Shown: positions 22,488 to 34,808 of the stretch, one piece after another
Numbering within the stretch: position 1 is the first letter of the stretch
How the letters are laid out: each line of letters starts with the position of its first letter
Assembly (NCBI GenBank): GCA_017893485.1
Contig: CM030363.1
Location: forward strand, 108,433,073 to 108,497,072
Source of the DNA: Hemerocallis citrina
Lineage: Eukaryota > Streptophyta > Magnoliopsida > Asparagales > Asphodelaceae
Reading direction: 5' to 3'
Length of the DNA stretch: 64,000 nt
Notes under the pieces: model-generated
Database searches by the model: none
What the model was told of the DNA's origin: nothing
Seen by the model: only the letters and a program-made list of their open reading frames with translations
Made by a program: the position numbers and the translations under genes

Positions 22488-24200
22488 TATATCAACATTT
22501 CAACCATTACAACAACTCAGATATACTACACTTTTGACACAAGCACAATAAATTTTTTTGCTCACTAGTATTCTATTTTCAATTGAGGGAAAATGTAGTT
22601 AGTGAAGGACAGTGTAATGTACCGAAGCATATCTAGTGTTCCTAATAATTCCATTTACCATAATGAATAACTCTTCAAAAGCTTCATTCGCTTCCTCCTA
22701 AGATAACAATTCCCACTAGTGCACTGAAGCATGAATCAACAAAAATACACACAATGGACAAAAGTCTACCCTGACCCCAGTCCTACGCTAACAAAATCAA
22801 GTCGATCACAATCCTTATCATGTTAAACAGAAATGAATAACAAATCTAAACACCAATACAACTTCAACATCAAAACTTTCTTCACCACTAATTTACTGAA
22901 CATAGAATGTTGTCAATCGATCTTCCGTTCTCCCAACAAAATTTACTACCACAAAACACATGAAACAAAATCCTCTACTTTAAACAGGCACAACAATTGA
23001 CCTCTTACTAGAGCATTGAAACATGTAAGATTGCAGCAAAACACATACTAATTTGCAGTTTCGAGATTGTTAGTGGGCTCAGGCGGAATGCAATTGTAAT
23101 GGAAAAACTGACGAGTTGAGCAAGCTACTACACAATGTAATGTAAAATTTATGCTACTAGTCTCATGGAAATTGGTGATAATAAATATCTATAATTTATT
23201 CAGAACATAGTTTTGACAGGTTTCCCTTCTGATTCACAAAACTTGCATGTCCAAGCCTATGACATGACACAGTCCTCTTGGGAAAATTGTAGAAATACAT
23301 CAACATAAAAGAACGGAAAATGATCCCAAAATTAGAAGAAGAAATCAGAGAAGGGTAAGAAAGGGGAGGCACATATTCGGCTTTAATCCATCACAAAAGT
23401 GAGAAATCCCCACTCTCCTTATCTTTGCTCTACTCTCACATCTCTATTGACAAGTGGCTGTAGCTGTTATAGCTACCTCGCCATCTCCGCAGAAGAGATT
23501 AATGCTAGATAAAAGAAGAGAGGAAGAAGAAAAGAAAAAAAAATTAGAGTTTTCTCACTACATCATCATTGCCTCTTGCAGAAAGGGACAGAAGAAAGAA
23601 GGCGAGAATCATCGGCAAAGAAGAAGAAGAAGAGTACAAGAAGAAGGTGGTTGCCTATTTTTGGCAGTCATAACCCTTTTCTGCTACTTCCTGACTCCAC
23701 TCCCAAAACAACCTCATACTTAAACTAATGAGAAATGAAACCCTAGAGACGACAACCACAGCGAAGAAGAAGAATGAAGCGAACATGATGCCATTAGTTG
23801 GAAATCCATCCTCTCCAAATTTTCACAATCTCAATCCTAATAATTATTCTCACAAACCCAAATTCTAAAATTCTCAAATTCATACCTAGGGTTTGAGAGA
23901 TGGAGGAAGATGATGGTGATCGGAGTGACGACGCGATAACGGCGATGGCGACTGTAGTGGAAAGGATAGGAGACATGACTTAGGGTCGACGGGCGACGGC
24001 GATGGGGCTAGGGCTAGAGATGGCGACGGTGGTTGGGCTAGAGATGGTGGTTGGCATTGGGCTAGAGATGAAGACAACGACGGAGCTAGGGTCGGCATCT
24101 GTTTGGATTTGGGATTTTGAGTCGAGCTAGGGTTGGGGATTTGAGAAATGAGATAAGGGGAAATGCCCAAGATTGGGGTTTGGATATTTAGGGGATATGA
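22488..24200. other. CACTA interior, right part
   Basis: This is CACTA sequence after the Tat insertion. 22488-23450 is AT-rich with no convincing frame. 23454-23723 (+) is a low-complexity Glu/Lys/Arg-rich frame without a recognisable domain. On the minus strand 24170-23886 codes for a 94-residue Pro/Ser/Leu-rich frame (MGISPYLISQIPNPSS), rich in SLAQPPSPSLALAPSPSP repeats, with a donor-like TAG|GTATGA at its end. It could be the first exon of a transcript transcribed leftwards through the CACTA. I do not recognise it. Confidence 0.35.
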
Positions 24201-24861
24201 TGTGTATATTTATCCTGGCGTTTTGGTAAAATGCCGGGATAGGTAGGCAGTTATTCTAAAAAAATAAAAACTGCACTCTATCCCGGCGTTTCTACCCAAA
24301 CGCCGGGATAAGCATTGCGATTTGTAGTGCACTCTAGGTTCCCTTTTTTTACCGATGATATTTGACACGATCGAGTGGAAGGCCCGTGATCAGTTAGGGT
24401 GAGGAACTGTTCGAACAGAGAAAAGAAAGGGAAACATCAAACGTCTGCCCTTTTATCCGACCGTTTTGTTTTTTTTCTTTTTCTTGTTCTTATCTTTCAA
24501 TCACCATTTCTCTCACTCTTTTTGTAACTTTCTTGAATCCTTCCCTCTTTCAGCTTCAACTGTAAAAGATCAAAATTAGGATTAGGTTAAAACTTAGGTT
24601 GGGGTTTTTAATGTGGGGTAGGGATATTACCTCATTCAGATGATTAGTGTTAGGGTTTTTTCCATGGTGGGTGGGTGTGGGTGGGTGAGTGTGATTGAAC
24701 TTGTCTTTCTGGGTTTTTTGATAAAAAAAATATTGGGGGGGTAAAGATTTTTCTTAGATTAAGTTTTTTTCGATAAGTTTTCTTCACCCAATTGGACTGC
24801 TTTCAAACACTTGTAGTTACAGATCGCAGAGTAAGAGAGATCTGGTCGTAGAGAATCACTT

Positions 24862-24862
24862 T

Positions 24863-24897
<35 letters not shown>
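24862..24897. repeat. (AT)n microsatellite
   Basis: A run of about 18 TA dinucleotides at the left edge of a foldback element. The preceding 24333-24860 stretch is AT-rich intergenic-looking DNA with pyrimidine runs and no gene. Confidence 0.9.
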
Positions 24898-24919
24898 TGG
24901 AAGAGAACCTTTGTTACAA

Positions 24920-25235
24920 TAAGCTTTGTGAGAACACCATATATAGTCATCCCATGGATTATCTGAACCATTCACCTTGATTAACATGACTAAATTAGTC
25001 TAAGGATATGTAATCAAGTCATTTGAAATCCATTTGTCCATACATCATGTCATTACAAAAATAATTATAATTCATCCATAGAATTTGTAATGCTTCGATT
25101 CATGGGCAAAAGGAGCTCAAATGACTTGATCTCACATCCTTAGACTAATTTAGTTATGTAGATCATTATCAACCATTCAGATCATTCAAGTAATATTCCA
25201 AAATAGAGTCTTGGTTCTCACTAAAAGGAGCTATC
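24920..25235. mobile_element. Foldback MITE-like element
   Basis: Inverted arms occur at about 24920-25035 and 25100-25235. The core TAACATGACTAAATTAGTCT is mirrored by AGACTAATTTAGTTATGTAG, and further blocks AATCAAGTCATTTGA / TCAAATGACTTGATCT match. It carries no coding sequence. A diverged relative of one arm follows at about 25410-25500 (GAACCATTCCATCTTG and TCATTAAATCC blocks). Confidence 0.6.
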
Positions 25236-25263
25236 ACCTGATCATGTGTCTCTGTATGTGTGT

Positions 25264-25412
25264 ATATGTATAGGGGTGATCATGTGAGACATGGTCTCTC
25301 TCCTTTTTTTGAGATATCATCTGTGTGCCCATTGATACATGTATAGGGCGATCAATGATCATGTGAGACCTGGTCTGTCTCCTTATTTTAAGATATCATC
25401 TTTGTGTCCATT
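25264..25412. repeat. Two-copy direct repeat, about 80 bp
   Basis: GATCATGTGAGAC-TGGTCT...CTCCTT...GATATCATCT-TGTG-CCATT occurs at about 25279 and again at about 25360. Probably a local duplication within MITE-like sequence. Confidence 0.6.
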
Positions 25413-25584
25413 CGAACCATTCCATCTTGTTCTACATGCCTAAGATAACATAAGGGTGTAAAATGTTGTTATTTGAAGTTCATTAAATCCAAACCGTTCC
25501 ATCTCTTTATTCAACTACTGATGCTGGTGTGTGCATCTCAATATTGAGAACTTGAACCGATCTTCTCCTTCATCCCCTTTTCCG

Positions 25585-28500
25585 ATGATCATGAACCTCT
25601 GTGAGGATGAACTCCGGGGATGTAGGCCCAATGAAGGGGTCCACATCCCAAGTCCACTGCAGCTCGCTAGCACATCAGACCTCCCCCCTGTTTTAGCTTG
25701 TGCAAACCCACCCTCTGCTACACTTTCTGCTAACCCACCCTCTGCTCCACCACAGCCTTCTAACACATCAAACCCCCCCTCTGCTTCAACCTGTGCAAAC
25801 CCATCCTCTGCCCTACCGAGTGCTAACCCCCACTCTGTTCCACCCTCTGCACACCCCGCAAACCAACAAGTCATAACACCCCCTCTCACTACCTCTGGCT
25901 CTCTTCTGATGGAGTCGAACTCTGCTAAGCACCCTACCCCATATTTCCCTAATCCTCACCCTCAATGGCAGACACCACTGTGGAAGAGCAAGGAAGCTCT
26001 CAGAATTACGACCGTGGGGGAGCATAGCACCCACCAACGACGTCTGGGGTATTCCAGTCATCATCACAGAGCTTCATCACCTCAGCCGAGCGATAGGGCC
26101 CTATGAGGGGGTGCCTTTAGCCGCTCGGGGCAAGCTAAGTACCACACCGTCGATCATCGGGCCTATGAACATCAAGGACAGGAGTTTAGGAAAGGTGAGG
26201 GATGTAATTTTAGCAAGAGACAGAGGGAGGAGATACATTACTTACCTAGATCCCACAATCATTCCTTATCTCCTTCCCACAGATACAGGCAGCAATATCA
26301 GACTGCGCACCAGCACCAACAACATTCATCTACTTACCATTGAACTCAAAGTCATGCACATTCTCAGCATCACCATCCCAATCCATCTCGGCATCATCTT
26401 CACCAACAAACTTCCCATGAACCACCCCCCTCAAAGCACAACGACAATCCCAGTCCCAATGTTCCCCTTCAGCACCCCCCTGCCTCAGTGGGCACACCCA
26501 CACAACCACACCTGCTACACCCCCACCCTCTATCCTACCACTGCAGTCCATCTCTGGGGTAGCCAAGGCCTCAGATGGGGGTCCAGGCATCTCAGAGGAC
26601 ATGGACGTGCAAGGGGACAAGGGAGGGGAGGCAGCGTGGGTGCAGGTGAGCCACAGACATCAGAATAACTACCAGAAGGCAGGAGAGGGAGGATCACTGA
26701 CTTGGAAATGCAAGGGAAAGAAGAAGTCGGTCGCATGCTTCAACTGCAGAGATTTGGATCACATAAGGGCGGAATGCACAAAGGAGATTAGATGCCTCAA
26801 ATGCTTGAACTGGGGCCATGTATCTTATGTGTGCACTAATGTGCCTAATAAGGAGACAGAGGAAAACAGAGAGGTCTTGGGAGGCAAGTCATCTGAAAAC
26901 CCACTCCCAATCAAGCTGGCAAGTTGCCTCAACACCATTATGCAAGAGGAAGGATGGCTTAGCAATGGTGCGCATTCGCCAAAGTTACCAACAGTAGACG
27001 ATCAGAGAATCATCTTTTAGACACTCTAAACAAAAAATGGCCCATGAGGGGAGATAGAGATTAGATAGTAAAGAAGATCTGCCAACTTCAATTTCTCATT
27101 TCATTCCCATCACCAACTAAAATGCAAGAAGTTACCGGATTGGGGGAGGTGGACTTCGGCCATTTCAACGTGAAATTCTCTCTGTGGTCGCCGCAATTTG
27201 GGGCAGAGAGACCGCAAGGGGATACTTACAAAATTTGGGTTCATAATCTACCTCTCCACTGTTGGAAAAGAGAAGCAATTGAGGAAACTGTAGTAGAGTT
27301 TGCCACGGTGGTGGACATAAACGCGAAGACAGTGAGGAAATCAAACCTGATCTCCGCGAGACTCACAATCAAAAGCCCAGATATCAGTCGCATGCCCAGG
27401 TTTGCCAAGATTTTTACTCACGAACAGGCGTACATCATCAGATTTGTGCTCCACGAGAAGGTGAAGACACAGGCGGAAGAGGTGGTCAAGCAGAGCAGCA
27501 GCGCCCATAGAGACGAAAGAACATACAAGGAGGCGGCAACACCAGTGCTCGATACAACCATTGACGGCACCCATGAGATTGAGAGGGCTTATCGGGAGCT
27601 TATTAAGGTGGCTAAGATAGGTGAAGAACGGCGAGTCTTGCCTCCAGAGGCTGCATCGCCAGCCTCAGCCCTCGAAGGTCCAGATTGCGGATCTGGACCA
27701 AGGATCAACGATCAAGATTTCCCCACCGATGGTCAAAGCCGTACAAGCTTGGGCATAGAGAAGGCAGGTGGGAGGGAGACCTCGAACAGAACTCCAAAGC
27801 CCAAATGGCAAAGCATCTCGAAAGTGGAAAAGGATCAGAGAGGAAGGATCCTCAAAGTGGCAAAGTCAGAGCGTCCAGGATTCAGACCCATGTGGTCAAC
27901 CACAACCCTAGGGAGAGCTGTGATCCTCAAAATGGTAAGTGGAAGGATACTTTAGATCCAACCCTAAAAGAGGGAAATCATGAAAGGGGAAATGTAAACG
28001 AAGGGATCGAGGCTACTACAGAAGACAAAGGCCATGGCCCAAAAAAAGGAGAGAGCAGCGCTCGGAAGAGGGGGATTTTTGAGGTGAGAGCTCAGAAGGG
28101 AAAAATCCAAAACTAGGTTGAAGAGCGCTTTCGAGAAGGAGACAAAGTTGAGAGCCAAAATGGGAAGGAGAGCGGTGAGACCGATGTGCATACAGAGAGC
28201 GAGGTGAAATCAGAGTTCGAGGCGCCATCTAAGAGCGGTAAGATTGAGGTGCACACACAGAGAGAGGTGCGCTCAGAGATCGAGGCGCCATCTGACTCCG
28301 CCTTACTGCCACCCATTAGCGAGACGCCACGTGGACGGCTGCAGAGTGAAGCACATGCGGTGCGTCCCTAGGGAGTGAAGTTTATGCGGAAGGACTCCAA
28401 TATGTGTGCCCAGGCTCTTATCGTGAATGGGCCCAATAACTGTGTTAGGCCCAATAAGTGTGTTGTGATTGAGCCCAAGAACTGTGTTGGGCCTAATTAT

Positions 28501-29223
28501 GTGGGTACCAAGTCCAATCGGGGAAAGAATGGGCCTATAGAGGGGTCCAACAATATCAACCAACTACCACTAGTGGATCTAGTTTCATCTTTGGGGAGTG
28601 GGCCAACAGAAGGGTCCAATGAACAACAGCTGTAAGGACCCATGATGGGGGCAGCTCAGGTTGTAATTATTGATGCAGAAGATAGCGATGAGGACATGGA
28701 AGAGAGCTTAAATCTAGACGAAGAGTTCTCATTTACGGATGAGGAGTCAGAGGATCTTGAGTTTGTTGCTGATACACATAGAGAGATCTCACTAGAGATA
28801 GTCTTATCCACCTTTCTAGAATTAGCGCCTGGCTGTAGTACTGGAACATCAAGCAGGGCAGTTAGGTTCACGGTACAGCGGATGCCTAAGAGGGCTCATG
28901 TGGAGTCCCTGGATGACTATTTGGAGGTGGCTGCGGCGGCCAAAGCTACAAAGTTCGATGACGGAGGTACGAGAAGTTTTTTAGCTTCTATATTAAATTT
29001 CATATCAGATTCTGATGTTTTTATCCTAGCTCAAACCTATGGTTTAGAGGTGTGTGACATAGAACGTAATGCTCTACTGCTAAATAAAATTAGGGGTTGG
29101 GAAATTGAACGGGCTAAGGCTAGCTATCAGAAAGACCTAGGATCCTGCTCTGGGTTGACGGAGGTCTTCGAGGAAGACACCCATCCCATACCCACGATCA
29201 ACCTAGAAACGGTTCCCCAATGA
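25585..29223 (+). pseudogene. LINE ORF1 (zinc-knuckle RNA-binding protein), broken
   Basis: The N-terminal part (25585-26106) has repeated NPPSA-like Pro/Ser segments. After frame changes, 26601-27018 carries two CCHC knuckles: CFNCRDLDHIRAEC and CLKCLNWGHVSYVC. A DUF4283-like region follows (LLDTLNKKWPMRGDRD, a TAG near 27052, then GLGEVDFGHFNVKFSLWSPQ). 27685-28371 is a charged Lys/Glu-rich tail in another frame. The last part (28642-29223) is acidic at first (EDSDEDMEESLNLDEE). Its stop overlaps the ORF2 start as ATGA at 29220-29223, a termination-reinitiation arrangement seen in plant L1 elements. The knuckle-then-DUF4283 order is as I recall it for some plant LINE ORF1 proteins. At least four frame breaks. 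Confidence 0.75.
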
Positions 29224-32200
29224 ATACACTATTCTGGAACGTTAGGGGGTTGGGGGATAGGGAGAAGAGAGATATGGTTAGGGACGTCATTATGAACTCC
29301 AAGGCGGAGATGGTAGAGTTACAGGAGACCAAGCTTGCGCACGGGTTTAAACTCAAAAGAGTAGGGGGCAACAAAATCAAGGAATGGGTGCTACGCCCAT
29401 CCTTAGGATCTTCGGGGGGGATTGCTATTGGGTTCAACCAGGATATTTTCACCTGTTTCGAGGAATACAATGGAACGTTCTCCCTGACTATCCGACTGAG
29501 GCGACGGTCTGACAATTGGGTGCATACGATCACTGTCGTTTATGGGCCGAACGTAGCTACAGATGGAGATGCTTTTTGGCAAGAGCTTATCGATATTCGA
29601 CAACGATGGTCAGAAGCTTGGATTTTTGGGGGAGATTTCAATATTACTAGATTTTCTTCGAGCACAGGGGAAGAGGCTCGAGCGACAGACATAGTGAAGA
29701 GTTCAATAGGGTGATCACGGAGTTAGAGCTGATCGATATCCTAAATCAATAATAGACTATTTAACTGGTCAAACATGCAAGCATCCCCGATTATGGCCAA
29801 ATTGGACAGGATACTGGTATCGATGGACTGGGAGGCTAAATTTCCATTGGCAACCGCTAAATCTATTCCTAGACCTACGTCGGATCATACCCCGGTCCTA
29901 CTTGATGCTAGGGTACAGGGATTTCAAAGGCCAAGGAAGTTCAGATTTGAAAAGGCATGGCTAGAAATCTAGGGATTTCACCACATGGTGATGGAAAACT
30001 GGGCGCTCCCAACTACTGGATTGGACGCTGTAACTCGATGGTGTGAAAAAATTTGTAGATTGCGAAAGAGGCTGCGTAGATGGAATCGGTCTAGATTCTC
30101 GACTATCTTGCGTGCAAAAGATTCCTTTTTGGAAGGAATTGATGAGTTAGAGAAATTGGAAGAAACGAGAGTCCTGTCACAAGACAAAAGAAACAGGCTA
30201 CTAGAGCTCCGAGGAAATATTGCCAATCTTTATAAGCTGGAGGAGATTAAATGGCAACAAAGGTCGAGGATTTCGTGGCTCAAAGAGGGAGACGTGAATA
30301 CGGCTTTCTTCCACCAAGTGGAAAGCGCAAGACGTAGATCAAATCTAGTCCTGTCAATACAAACGAAAACGGGAACACCCCAAGACGAAAATGTGATTTC
30401 TAAAACCTTTCACGATTACTACAAGGGCCTCTTTGGGAAAAAGAATGACTTCAGGATCCCACTTAGGGACGATTTCTGGCAGGGCAGCCAGCACGAGTCA
30501 GCTCATTCGCTGTCCACATTGGAAGCACCTTTTTCGGAAGCGAAAGTGGAAAAGGCCATCACTCAAATGGGAGCAGACAAGTCGTCTGCACCAGACTGCT
30601 TCCCAATGATGTTTTCCCAAGTTTTCTGGGAAGAAATAAAAGGGGACATTATGGCATTGATGGATGAATTCTTCCATAACAACCTCAGATTGGGTATGTT
30701 TAACTTTACGGAAGTAGTTCTGATACCAAAACGGGTGGAGTCTACGTAGGTGGGAGATTTTAGACCGATTAGCCTCATAAACTGCTATGTTAAGATCATC
30801 ACAGAGGTCCTGGCCATCCGCCTAGGAAGCATAATGGACAGTTTAATTAGCAACACCCAGACTGGTTTCATCAAGGTCAGATGTATCCTGGACTGTGTGG
30901 CCACCGTAGAACAAGTTATCCACTACTGTCATACGGGCCATTCTAAGAATTTCCTCCTCAAACTGAACTTTGAGAAAGCATATGACTCCGTCGACTGGGA
31001 TTGCTTGCTGGAAGCTCTCAGAGGGAAAGGCTTCGGAGTTAAATGGATCAGGTGGATCAAACAATGTTTATATACTAGTAAAACGGCAATCTCGATTAAT
31101 AGGCGGCCGGGTCTACCATTTTCTTGCAAGAAGGGACTTCGGCAGGGGGATCTGCTGTCACCTTTTCTATTCACTATCATAGCAGATGTTCTGAGGGGCA
31201 TGCTAGATAACTGTCGGAGAAAAGGTTGGATAAAGCCCGTGGCTAGCAGCACCTTTAACCAAGGGTGCACGATTCTTTAGTATGCTGATGACACCCTACT
31301 CTTTAGTAACAGGAACAGGTCAGAAACAATCTACTTTAAAGGGGCCCTCTACTATTTTGAAGTCTGGTCAGGTCTCAGGATTAATTTCCACAAGAGTGCT
31401 TTGATTCTAATTGCACTTTCCGATGTAGAAGCACAGGACCATGCTACCATACTAAACTATATGAAAGACGAGTTTCCAATCAAATATTTAGGGCTTTCAC
31501 TCAGACCAGGGAAGCTTAACAAGACGGACTGGCTACCTATCATAGACAGGGTGAAGGACAGATTGTCTGGATGGAAAGGAAAGCCGCTTTCCCTCGGGGG
31601 TAGAGTGGTACTTATCAACTCGGTGTTGTCTAATCTGTCCATTTACTACATGCCATTCTTTGAGCTGCCTAAATGGGTAATCCAAAGGATTGACCGAATC
31701 CGAAAGCGATTACTCTGGAAAAGGACTGACTCGAATAGGGGGGGATACCACCTGATCAAGTGGGGTATTGCATGCATGAAGAAGAAACATGGAGGGCTGG
31801 GCATCATCTACTTAAGAGATATGAACCTTGCCCTACTGGGAAAATGGTGGTGGAAGGTTTTCCACCACAGCGGGGAAGGATGGCAGGACTTCATTCAACC
31901 ATACCTTAAGGGGAATGGTACGAGAAGTTTAGGCTTCCGGGTAGGGTCTAGAGTTTCTCGCTTCTGGAAAGGAATTACCAAAGCAAGCGGGTCTTTCAAC
32001 TCAGCAGTTACATCGACTATTGGTAATGGACGGTCCACCAGATTCTGGTGGGACAAATGGTGTGGTGCCCATACCCTTAAGGAGACTTTCTCAGATTTGT
32101 ATGAGAAAACGACTCGCACGAATGTATCTGTGGCCAAGACATGGAAGATGGGCAATTGGAAACCGTCTTTTCGAGGACCTCTTAGCCCAGGGTTACTGCA

Positions 32201-32883
32201 GCGACTGAATGAACTGCAAACATACATTACACAGAACGGGGCGATGTGCGCTCAAGGCCCAGATCAGATGCGCTAGGGACTAGAGACCAAAGGAGGTTTC
32301 ACTGTTAGGTCTCTGTATCATCGCATTCACTATCGAGGATGTAGACCTAGTTGGGCATAGGGTTATGGAAAGCCAAAACACCCCTTAAAGTCAGGGTCTT
32401 CCTTTGGTAAGTGCCCAATAATGCAATCCTCACCAGAGAGAACCTTGCCAAAAGACAACCCCAGATAGCGACCAACTGTGGATTCTGTAACATACAAACG
32501 GAGAATCTGAATCACCTTTTTATTCACTGCCAAAGGAGTAAGACAACTATGGTAGAGGTATTACGGGCCTTAGGGACATGTGACTACCCCAGTGAATATG
32601 AGGATTTGTGGGTGGCCCCAAATTTGCCTCTGTTCGCCACGAAATGAAGGATGCTTGGTACATAGTCATTGCGGCAATTACTTGGGTGTTATGGCTAGAC
32701 AGAAATAATTTCTATTTTCGTGCTTCATGTAATAGTATTTCTGGTAATCTTACTCATATCATGCATCTTATTTCTTTTTGGGCCACAGCTGCTGCTACAG
32801 GAACAAGATGGAGGATTACCAGAGTCTTCCAGGTGGAGGAATTCGATGATGAGGAGGTCGAGTTTGGATCGACACTGGACTGA
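29220..32883 (+). pseudogene. LINE ORF2 (APE endonuclease, reverse transcriptase, zf-RVT), broken
   Basis: ORF2 starts MNTLFWNVRGLGDREKRD. The APE-type endonuclease includes EMVELQETKL and WIFGGDFN, with a shift near 29695, and KLDRILVS and PTSDHTPVLL on the other side. RT: GDFRPISLINCYVKIITEVL, LKLNFEKAYDSVDWDCLL, GLRQGDLLSPFLF and, after a TAG at 31278, the catalytic YADDTLLF. The thumb region (KYLGLSLRPGKLN) follows. Stops at 32274 (probably TGG) and near 32408 (probably CAA) precede the zinc-binding zf-RVT region (CGFCNIQTENLNHLFIHC). Length and domain order are those of intact plant L1 ORF2. The protein cannot be made as it stands. Confidence 0.85.
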
Positions 32884-33173
32884 GGGGTAGGTGCCCTTCA
32901 TACTCACATGGAACATGATACAATTAGGAAATCCACAGTCCACAGCTACCTCTATTTTGTATCTTGTTTCGATCTATTGTACCTTTGGTTGTACTTTTGT
33001 ACGTGTGGTTAGACCCACCCTCCAGGGTATTGTTGGGGGGTTATGTTCTATTTACTGCAGTTTATTTTTGTATTTTCCCCAGTATGCCGGGATTGTTTTA
33101 TTAATTTCTTATTAATGAAACAGGGTGGCGTTATTCCACATTTAACCTCAAAAAAAATATTGATAACTGGAAC

Positions 33174-33410
33174 ACTCTAGTCACATCAGTTTATTACGCC
33201 AACACTGAGCATCATAGAATATTATGTATTCTAGATTTATGAATATAGTTTGAGTCTGTTATGTATTAGTCGGTGATGACTTTTAGATAAACTCTTTGGA
33301 ACCTTATCAAATTTTGTTCCTAAGTAGCAAGTATAAAGTACTTTGCATCTAAAGGTGTGGTTTTCAATGTGGATGGACGATCATTCATATGATGTGAGAA
33401 AATCCACATT
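33174..33410. other. Spacer between the two LINEs
   Basis: About 240 bp of AT-rich sequence with no frame, repeat or structure that I recognise. It is likely the remains of the site hit independently by both LINEs. Confidence 0.5.
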
Positions 33411-33426
33411 AAGTACTTCTAAAAGT

Positions 33427-34808
33427 GGAATCCAGGGGGACTTCTAAATGTGAGAAAATCGGACTGGTCCCCTATGATCGATAAGGTGGAATCCAGGCTA
33501 TCAGTGTGGTCCGGGTGACAACTATCCCGGGGTGGTAGACTGATCCTACTCAATTCTATCTTATCCTCGATCCCACTTTACATGATGTCTTTCTACTTCA
33601 TTCCGTCTTGGGTTATCAAGAGGATTGACCAGATCAGAAGTAACTTCCTCTGGTCTGGCTCTTCTCTTTTCAATCCTGGTTCACATCTTTGTAACTGGAA
33701 ACTTATATGTTCTTCTAAGGTAGCTGGAGGATTGGGGGTATTAGATCTCAGGCACCAGAATCTTGCATTACTGGGCAAATGGCTCTGGAGATTTTTCAAA
33801 AAAGAAGATCTGCCTTGGATCAAATGCATTAAAGACAGATACTTTCCGGTCGATGCTTGGTGGAGTTTCCCGAATCATTCTCATCGCAATGCCTCCCATT
33901 TCTGGAAAGGTGTCTGGAAAGCATCGGCGGCTTTCCGTTGTGGATTAAGCCATGATTGTGCCGATGGATCCATGACCAGATTCTGGACCAATCTATGGAT
34001 CAGTAATACTTGTTTAGCCACTGCTTTCCCCTCTATATTCAGCCTGGCTTCGGATCCCCGTGCATTGGTTGCTGACTACCATAGCAATACCGTTTTACAA
34101 AGCCAATGGTCGATTCCACTCACAACACCTCTGCCCCCGCATCTTATTCCTGTTTTTGATGACCTTCTTACCATCCTCAACAATGTGATCTGGGCTGATA
34201 AAAAGGATATTAGTTGGCGTTGGACGTCTGCTAGGACCTTTTCTGTTTGCACTTTCTATACTTTTCTTAACTTTAGATGTGTTTTATCTCCTTTCTATAA
34301 CCTGGTATGGAAATCTGGTGCTCCTTTAAAAGTGAAAATTCTTGTGTGGCTCGCGCTCAATAATAAACTGCTGACTGTCGAAATTCTCAACAAGAGAAAT
34401 CTTGCATGGGGCCAATTGTGCCCGCTTTGCTCCTCTGCTTCTGAGGATGTGAACCATTTGTTCGTGGGATGTGAATTCTCACGTCCACTTTGGAAAATTT
34501 CTGTGCTTGCTTGGGAGGTGCCAGCTTTACCGGCCAATCTGGTCGATTGCTGGGCGAAGCTCCCCCCGAATGGCGCATTCCACAGGTCGTGGTACCTTTC
34601 CTTTCAGATTATCGTATGGATCATTTGGAAGGAAAGGAATAACAGAATTTTCCGACAATTAGCTAATTCCTATCTTTCAATTTCTGACGAATTTTTGAAT
34701 TTATTCAAATTTTGGTCTTCCCATTCAAAAATGGAAGCCAGAGAAGCACTATCGTATAAGAGACTAGAAATGGTAGTCCAGTGTCTTATTAATCTCAACG
34801 CTATTTAA
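33427..34808 (+). pseudogene. ORF2 C-terminal fragment of the truncated LINE
   Basis: It is open from about 33582 to its natural stop at 34808 (408 aa from MMSFYFIPSWVIKRIDQI). One stop near 33522 separates it from the first 30 codons. Landmarks are GGLGVLDLRHQNLALLGKW, RFWTNLWISNT and the zf-RVT region (KVKILVWLALNNKLLTVEIL, then CPLCSSASEDVNHLFVGC). Endonuclease and the RT catalytic core are absent because of 5' truncation, so it has no activity by itself. It belongs to a related but different subfamily from the LINE at 25558. Confidence 0.88.

Larger units (their letters stand above)
5436..24329. mobile_element. CACTA (CMC/EnSpm-type) transposon with nested insertions
   Basis: The left end begins CACTACAAACTGCA at 5436. 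The right end is the inverted form GCGATTTGTAGTG finishing at 24329. Both ends are bounded by the 3 bp duplication CAC (5433-5435 and 24330-24332), the CACTA hallmark. Subterminal regions (about 5450-5775 and 24205-24312) carry repeated TATCCCGGCGTTT motifs in both orientations, as this superfamily does for transposase binding. Removing the two nested insertions (6162-10404 and 12110-22482) leaves about 4.3 kb. I see no TNP2-like transposase in that remainder, so it is probably non-autonomous. The remainder may carry captured host sequence. Confidence 0.85.
25558..33157 (+). mobile_element. Near full-length L1-type LINE, decayed
   Basis: It has two ORFs (nucleic-acid-binding ORF1, endonuclease-RT ORF2) and a 3' end reading GGTGGCGTTATTCCACA...CCTC(A)n. 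Probable flanking duplications are ATATTGAGAACTTGAAC (25541-25557) and ATATTGATAACTGGAAC (33158-33174), 15 of 17 identical. This diverged TSD places the 5' end near 25558. Reading frames carry many stops and shifts. It moved by target-primed reverse transcription and is now inactive. Confidence 0.85.

Noticed and set aside
25531..26106. Host proline-rich gene
   Set aside because: It starts before the LINE 5' end by TSD, but the frame lies in LINE ORF1 N-terminal sequence and runs on into knuckle domains of ORF1.
26601..27020. Host CCHC RNA-binding protein
   Set aside because: The knuckles are followed by DUF4283-like and LINE ORF2 sequence, so they belong to LINE ORF1.
33582..34808. Independent host gene of 408 residues
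   Set aside because: Motifs are L1 RT thumb and zf-RVT, and the frame lies in a TSD-bounded insertion.
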